23,623 bases of DNA from SIG450 sp045658425 (GTDB taxonomy: Bacteria; Bacillota; Clostridia; UMGS1840; HGM11507), in the NCBI GenBank assembly GCA_045658425.1, contig JAZOVB010000096.1, positions 1-23,623 on the forward strand. The letters are read 5' to 3'. The notes beneath the pieces were generated by a model. The model was given only the letters and a program-made list of their open reading frames with translations, was not told the DNA's origin and searched no databases. This document shows positions 21,191 through 23,623 of the stretch, piece after piece; the stretch's first letter is position 1; each line of letters opens with the position of its first letter. A program made the translations under genes and the position numbers.

Positions 21191-21780
21191 GTTTGTATGA
21201 ATATGATGAAATAGTTAAAAACGAGGGATATAATATAATATGCGGAGTGGATGAAGCGGGAAGAGGTCCTCTTGCAGGGCCGGTATATGCCTGTGCCATT
21301 ATTATGAAGGACGATTTTATAATTCCCGAGGTTAATGATTCCAAAAAGCTTTCCGAGAAAAAAAGAGAGGCGCTTTACGATTTGATTTTGGAAAACGCCC
21401 TTGATTATTCGGTTGCCTTTGTTGATGAAAAGGAAATTGATGAAATAAATATCCTGAATGCAACAATGAAAGCAATGGAAATGGCAATAAACGGACTTAG
21501 TATAAAGCCCGATTTGGCACTTATTGACGGTAATCAGAACCGAGGAATATCCATCGATAACCGAACTGTAATAAAAGGTGATTCTCTGTCATATAATATT
21601 GCAGCGGCATCTATCATCGCAAAAGTAAGCAGGGACAGATATATTGTAGAAATGGATGAAAAATATCCCGAGTACGGATTTAAAAAGCATAAGGGTTACG
21701 GCACAAAGGAACACATGGATGCAATCAGAGAGTTCGGCCCATGCGAAATTCACAGAAGGAGCTTCTTGAAAAAGCTATGA
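21187..21780 (+). CDS. rnhB: Ribonuclease HII
   Basis: RNase HII nicks DNA 5' to single ribonucleotides and degrades RNA in RNA-DNA hybrids. The protein is 197 residues. Active-site acids are visible: Asp22 and Glu23 in GVDEAGRGPLAGPV, Asp114 in ALIDGNQ and Asp132 in KGDSLSYNIAAASIIAKVSRD-type segment. DSKKLSEKKRE at 51-61 is also a family block. The start overlaps rbgA by four bases, and its stop overlaps the likely start of yraN. Confidence 0.96.
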   Translation: MSLYEYDEIVKNEGYNIICGVDEAGRGPLAGPVYACAIIMKDDFIIPEVNDSKKLSEKKREALYDLILENALDYSVAFVDEKEIDEINILNATMKAMEMAINGLSIKPDLALIDGNQNRGISIDNRTVIKGDSLSYNIAAASIIAKVSRDRYIVEMDEKYPEYGFKKHKGYGTKEHMDAIREFGPCEIHRRSFLKKL

Positions 21781-22133
21781 TGAATAATAAGAAAAAGGGA
21801 AAAATCGGGGAATTTATTGCAATGGTTTATCTCTATTTTAAAGGATATGAAATTTTAAAACGAAATTATTTCATAAAAGGCGGCGAAATAGATATTGTGG
21901 CAAAAAAGAAGAATACTATTGCGATAGTGGAAGTGAAAACACGCTCCAATGACAAATACGGCGCCCCCAAAGAAGCCGTTAACTATTACAAACAAAAGCA
22001 TCTTGGCCTTGCTGCCAAGTGCTTTTTAAAATACTATAATATTAAAGATGTAAAGGTAAGGTTCGATGTGGTGGAGGTGTATTTAAAACCATTTAAGATT
22101 AACCATATAAAACACGCTTTTGAAATTTATTAA
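21777..22133 (+). CDS. yraN: YraN/UPF0102 nuclease-fold protein
   Basis: This is a small protein of about 118 residues with a PD-(D/E)XK-like core: GEFIAMVYLYFKGYEIL at the N-terminus, then GGEIDIVAKKKNTIAIVEVKTR, whose Asp and E-x-K could form a metal site. The family often follows rnhB, and its cellular role is not settled. Start choice: ATG at 21777, forming ATGA with the rnhB stop, or ATG at 21780 right after; an upstream ATG at 21741 lies inside rnhB without a ribosome site. It is the last gene of the block. Confidence 0.88.
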   Translation: MMNNKKKGKIGEFIAMVYLYFKGYEILKRNYFIKGGEIDIVAKKKNTIAIVEVKTRSNDKYGAPKEAVNYYKQKHLGLAAKCFLKYYNIKDVKVRFDVVEVYLKPFKINHIKHAFEIY

Positions 22134-22136
22134 AAT

Positions 22137-22165
22137 AAAAATTTCAAAAATCCCTTGAAATTTTT
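22137..22165 (+). terminator. Hairpin at the end of the block, overlapping the aminotransferase -35
   Basis: AAAAATTTCAA pairs perfectly with TTGAAATTTTT over seven bases. It is AT-only apart from one G-C pair, so it is weak as a terminator. Its right arm contains TTGAAA, the -35 of the next promoter. Confidence 0.5.
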
Positions 22166-22183
22166 GAAAATATGTGGTAAAAT
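22155..22183 (+). promoter_or_regulatory. Aminotransferase promoter
   Basis: TTGAAA (22155-22160) and TAAAAT (22178-22183) have a 17-bp spacer. GGAGGAA follows, then the ATG at 22227. Confidence 0.75.
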
Positions 22184-22226
22184 GAAATAAATTTGATTTT
22201 AATTTGTCATAAATGGAGGAATTATA

Positions 22227-23429
22227 ATGGAAATATCCATAAGTAATAAAGCAAAAAGTATTTCACCATCACCAACCCTTGCAATCGACTCTAAATTCAA
22301 AATGATGAAGAAAGAGGGGATTGATGTTGTGGGGTTCGGTGCGGGAGAACCTGATTTCGATACGCCCGAGCATATAAAGGCTGCGGCTATTAAAGCTATT
22401 AATGACGGATTTACCAAATATACCCCGGCTTCAGGAACGATAGAACTTAAAAATGCAGTTGTAAATAAGCTTAAGGAGGAAAACGGACTTAGCTATGAAG
22501 CTGCAGATATAGTTATCTCAAACGGTGCAAAGCACTCTTTGGTTAATGCTTTTATGGCAATATTAAATCCCGGAGATGAGGTTATTATTCCAACGCCTTT
22601 CTGGGTAAGCTATCCCGAAATGGTTAAACTTGCAGACGGTGCGCCTGTATTTGTGGAAACCACTGAGGAAAAAGGCTTTAAGTTTGATATTGCTGATCTT
22701 AAAAAGGTTTTGACCGATAAAACAAAAGCACTTGTTTTAAATAACCCTTCAAACCCTACCGGTATGCTTTATACCAAAGAAGAATTAAAGAAAATTGCCG
22801 AGTTTGCCGTTGAAAATAATATTTATGTAATTTCAGATGAAATATATGAAGCTCTTGTTTATGACGGTAAGGAAAGCTTTGTAAGTATTGCTTCTTTCGG
22901 CGATGAAATAAAGGATTTAACAATTATTGTGAACGGTGTTTCCAAAACCTATGCTATGACAGGCTGGAGAATAGGTTATACCGCATCCAACAGTAAAATT
23001 GCAAAGGCTATGAGTAATATCCAGAGCCATGCAACCTCAAATCCTAATTCAATAGCTCAGGCTGCCGCTGTTGCGGCTCTTACCGGCCCGAAAGATGAAA
23101 TTTATAAAATGAAGGAAGCCTTTTTTGAAAGAAGAAACCACCTTGTTGAGTTAATCAATAAAGTTGATGGGGTATCTTGTGTAAAGCCTGACGGTGCGTT
23201 TTATATAATGATGAATATTTCTTCTCTTTTGGGTAAGAAATTTGAAGATAAGGTTATCGATACCGTAGATACTCTTTGCGACCTTCTTTTATCCGAGGTT
23301 AAACTTGCTCTCGTTCCGGGTACGGGATTTGGAGCACCGGACTTTGTAAGATGGTCTTATGCAACAAGTATGGAAAATATCAATGAAGGTATAAGAAGGT
23401 TGACATTGTTTATAAATGAACTTAAATAA
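22227..23429 (+). CDS. aspC: PLP-dependent class I aminotransferase (aspartate/aromatic, subgroup Ib)
   Basis: This aminotransferase exchanges amino groups between aspartate (or an aromatic amino acid) and 2-oxoglutarate through pyridoxal phosphate. It is 400 residues. Landmarks are GFGAGEPDFDTP at 36-47 (substrate-binding Gly region), TPFWVSYPEM near 123-132, NNPSNPTG at 172-179, Asp204 in VISDEIYE (ring-nitrogen partner), the PLP lysine Lys240 in GVSKTYAMTGWRIGY, and the arginine in FVRWSYA near the C-terminus for the alpha-carboxylate. The features fit Thermus/Bacillus AspB (Ib) best; prephenate or aromatic specificity cannot be excluded. It is monocistronic, with its own promoter and terminator. 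Confidence 0.92.
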   Translation: MEISISNKAKSISPSPTLAIDSKFKMMKKEGIDVVGFGAGEPDFDTPEHIKAAAIKAINDGFTKYTPASGTIELKNAVVNKLKEENGLSYEAADIVISNGAKHSLVNAFMAILNPGDEVIIPTPFWVSYPEMVKLADGAPVFVETTEEKGFKFDIADLKKVLTDKTKALVLNNPSNPTGMLYTKEELKKIAEFAVENNIYVISDEIYEALVYDGKESFVSIASFGDEIKDLTIIVNGVSKTYAMTGWRIGYTASNSKIAKAMSNIQSHATSNPNSIAQAAAVAALTGPKDEIYKMKEAFFERRNHLVELINKVDGVSCVKPDGAFYIMMNISSLLGKKFEDKVIDTVDTLCDLLLSEVKLALVPGTGFGAPDFVRWSYATSMENINEGIRRLTLFINELK

Positions 23430-23458
23430 AAAAAGCTGTGCATGATGCACAGCTTTTT
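23430..23458 (+). terminator. Aminotransferase terminator
   Basis: AAAAAGCTGTGCA pairs perfectly with TGCACAGCTTTTT over a three-base loop directly after the stop codon. The A and T arms make it work in both directions. Confidence 0.92.
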
Positions 23459-23571
23459 CAGCGTGTCGATAAACCTATCGATACGCTGGCAGACTTCGAC
23501 AAAAGGAAGGTATATTTCATCAAAATGAATGCAGACAGTACTAAAGTACGGCAAGGCTCATTTTGATGAAA
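23459..23571. repeat. Two strong hairpins in tandem after the terminator
   Basis: CAGCGTGTCGAT/ATCGATACGCTG (23459-23488) has a six-base loop and one G-U pair. After 26 bases, TTTCATCAAAATGA (23515-23528) pairs perfectly with TCATTTTGATGAAA (23558-23571); its 29-base top carries a small GTACT/AGTAC stem. No coding sequence is credible. It looks like palindromic intergenic repeats or a structured small RNA. Confidence 0.65.
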
Positions 23572-23578
23572 AACAAGT

Positions 23579-23617
23579 AATGACAAGGGTTTTTCGATGA
23601 TACCCTTGTCATTTTTT
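23579..23617 (+). terminator. Second terminator near the window end
   Basis: AATGACAAGGGT pairs with ACCCTTGTCATT over 11 bases, followed by a run of T. No annotated gene on this strand ends here, so it must end either read-through from the aminotransferase or an unseen RNA from 23459 onward. Confidence 0.78.
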
Positions 23618-23623
23618 GAAATT

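Noticed and set aside
23357..23554. Minus-strand reading frame across the hairpin cluster
   Set aside because: It crosses four strong hairpins and the end of the aminotransferase, with no ribosome site or recognisable motif.
1..23623. tRNA, rRNA or 4.5S RNA genes
   Set aside because: I saw no cloverleaf with a TTC-containing T-arm, no rRNA-like stretch and no SRP RNA next to ffh. A tRNAscan/Infernal run would settle this.

Overview
This AT-rich window comes from a low-GC Gram-positive anaerobe, most likely a spore-forming clostridial Bacillota. The evidence is gene content and order: walRK, a yaaL-bofA pair, a SpoVB/YabM-like flippase followed by mazG and hup, and the classic ylxM-ffh-rpsP-khpA-rimM-trmD-rplS-lepB-rbgA-rnhB-yraN block. 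Promoters are housekeeping type (TTGACA/TATAAT, about 17-bp spacers), Shine-Dalgarno sites are strong, and GTG/TTG starts occur. The species cannot be named from the sequence alone.

Layout. 1-1515 (minus): an M20-type amidohydrolase and a TSCPD-domain protein, divergent from a HAD-type phosphatase at 1629-2459 (plus); the two promoters meet in one palindrome. 2558-3080 (minus): yaaL-bofA, tied to sporulation sigma-K control. 3196-7774 (minus): mnmG-walR-walK, ending in a strong terminator. 7775-8275 is a gene-free 501 bp carrying two 149-bp direct repeats that differ at one base, a separate long hairpin, and a terminator-like hairpin just upstream of mnmG. 8276-9313 (minus): a stand-alone mreB/mbl, divergent from a flippase-mazG-hup run (9463-12077, plus).

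12177-13256 is the least ordinary part: a near-consensus promoter with a LexA-type box between its -35 and -10, a 14-bp palindrome in the leader, and three small overlapping genes. The first looks like a phage Cro/DUF739-type DNA-binding protein. The other two end in sigma-70 region-4-like helix-turn-helix segments. No phage structural, integrase or packaging gene is in the window. It looks like an SOS-controlled, phage-derived regulatory cassette stranded between hup and gdhA.

13334-15479: gdhA, convergent with mtnN. 15643-22133: the translation, secretion and RNA-modification block, with tight ATGA overlaps, an internal promoter plus structured leader before rplS, and a hairpin between rplS and lepB. 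22227-23429: a class I aminotransferase. 23430-23623 is a run of four strong hairpins, the first and last with T-tracts.

Functionally the window mixes central information processing (SRP targeting, ribosome assembly, tRNA modification, signal peptide cleavage, RNase HII), wall and shape control (WalRK, MreB, flippase), nucleotide and methyl-cycle cleanup (MazG, MtnN), nitrogen metabolism (GdhA, aminotransferase), and one accessory SOS cassette. I saw no tRNA, rRNA, CRISPR array, transposase or integrase.
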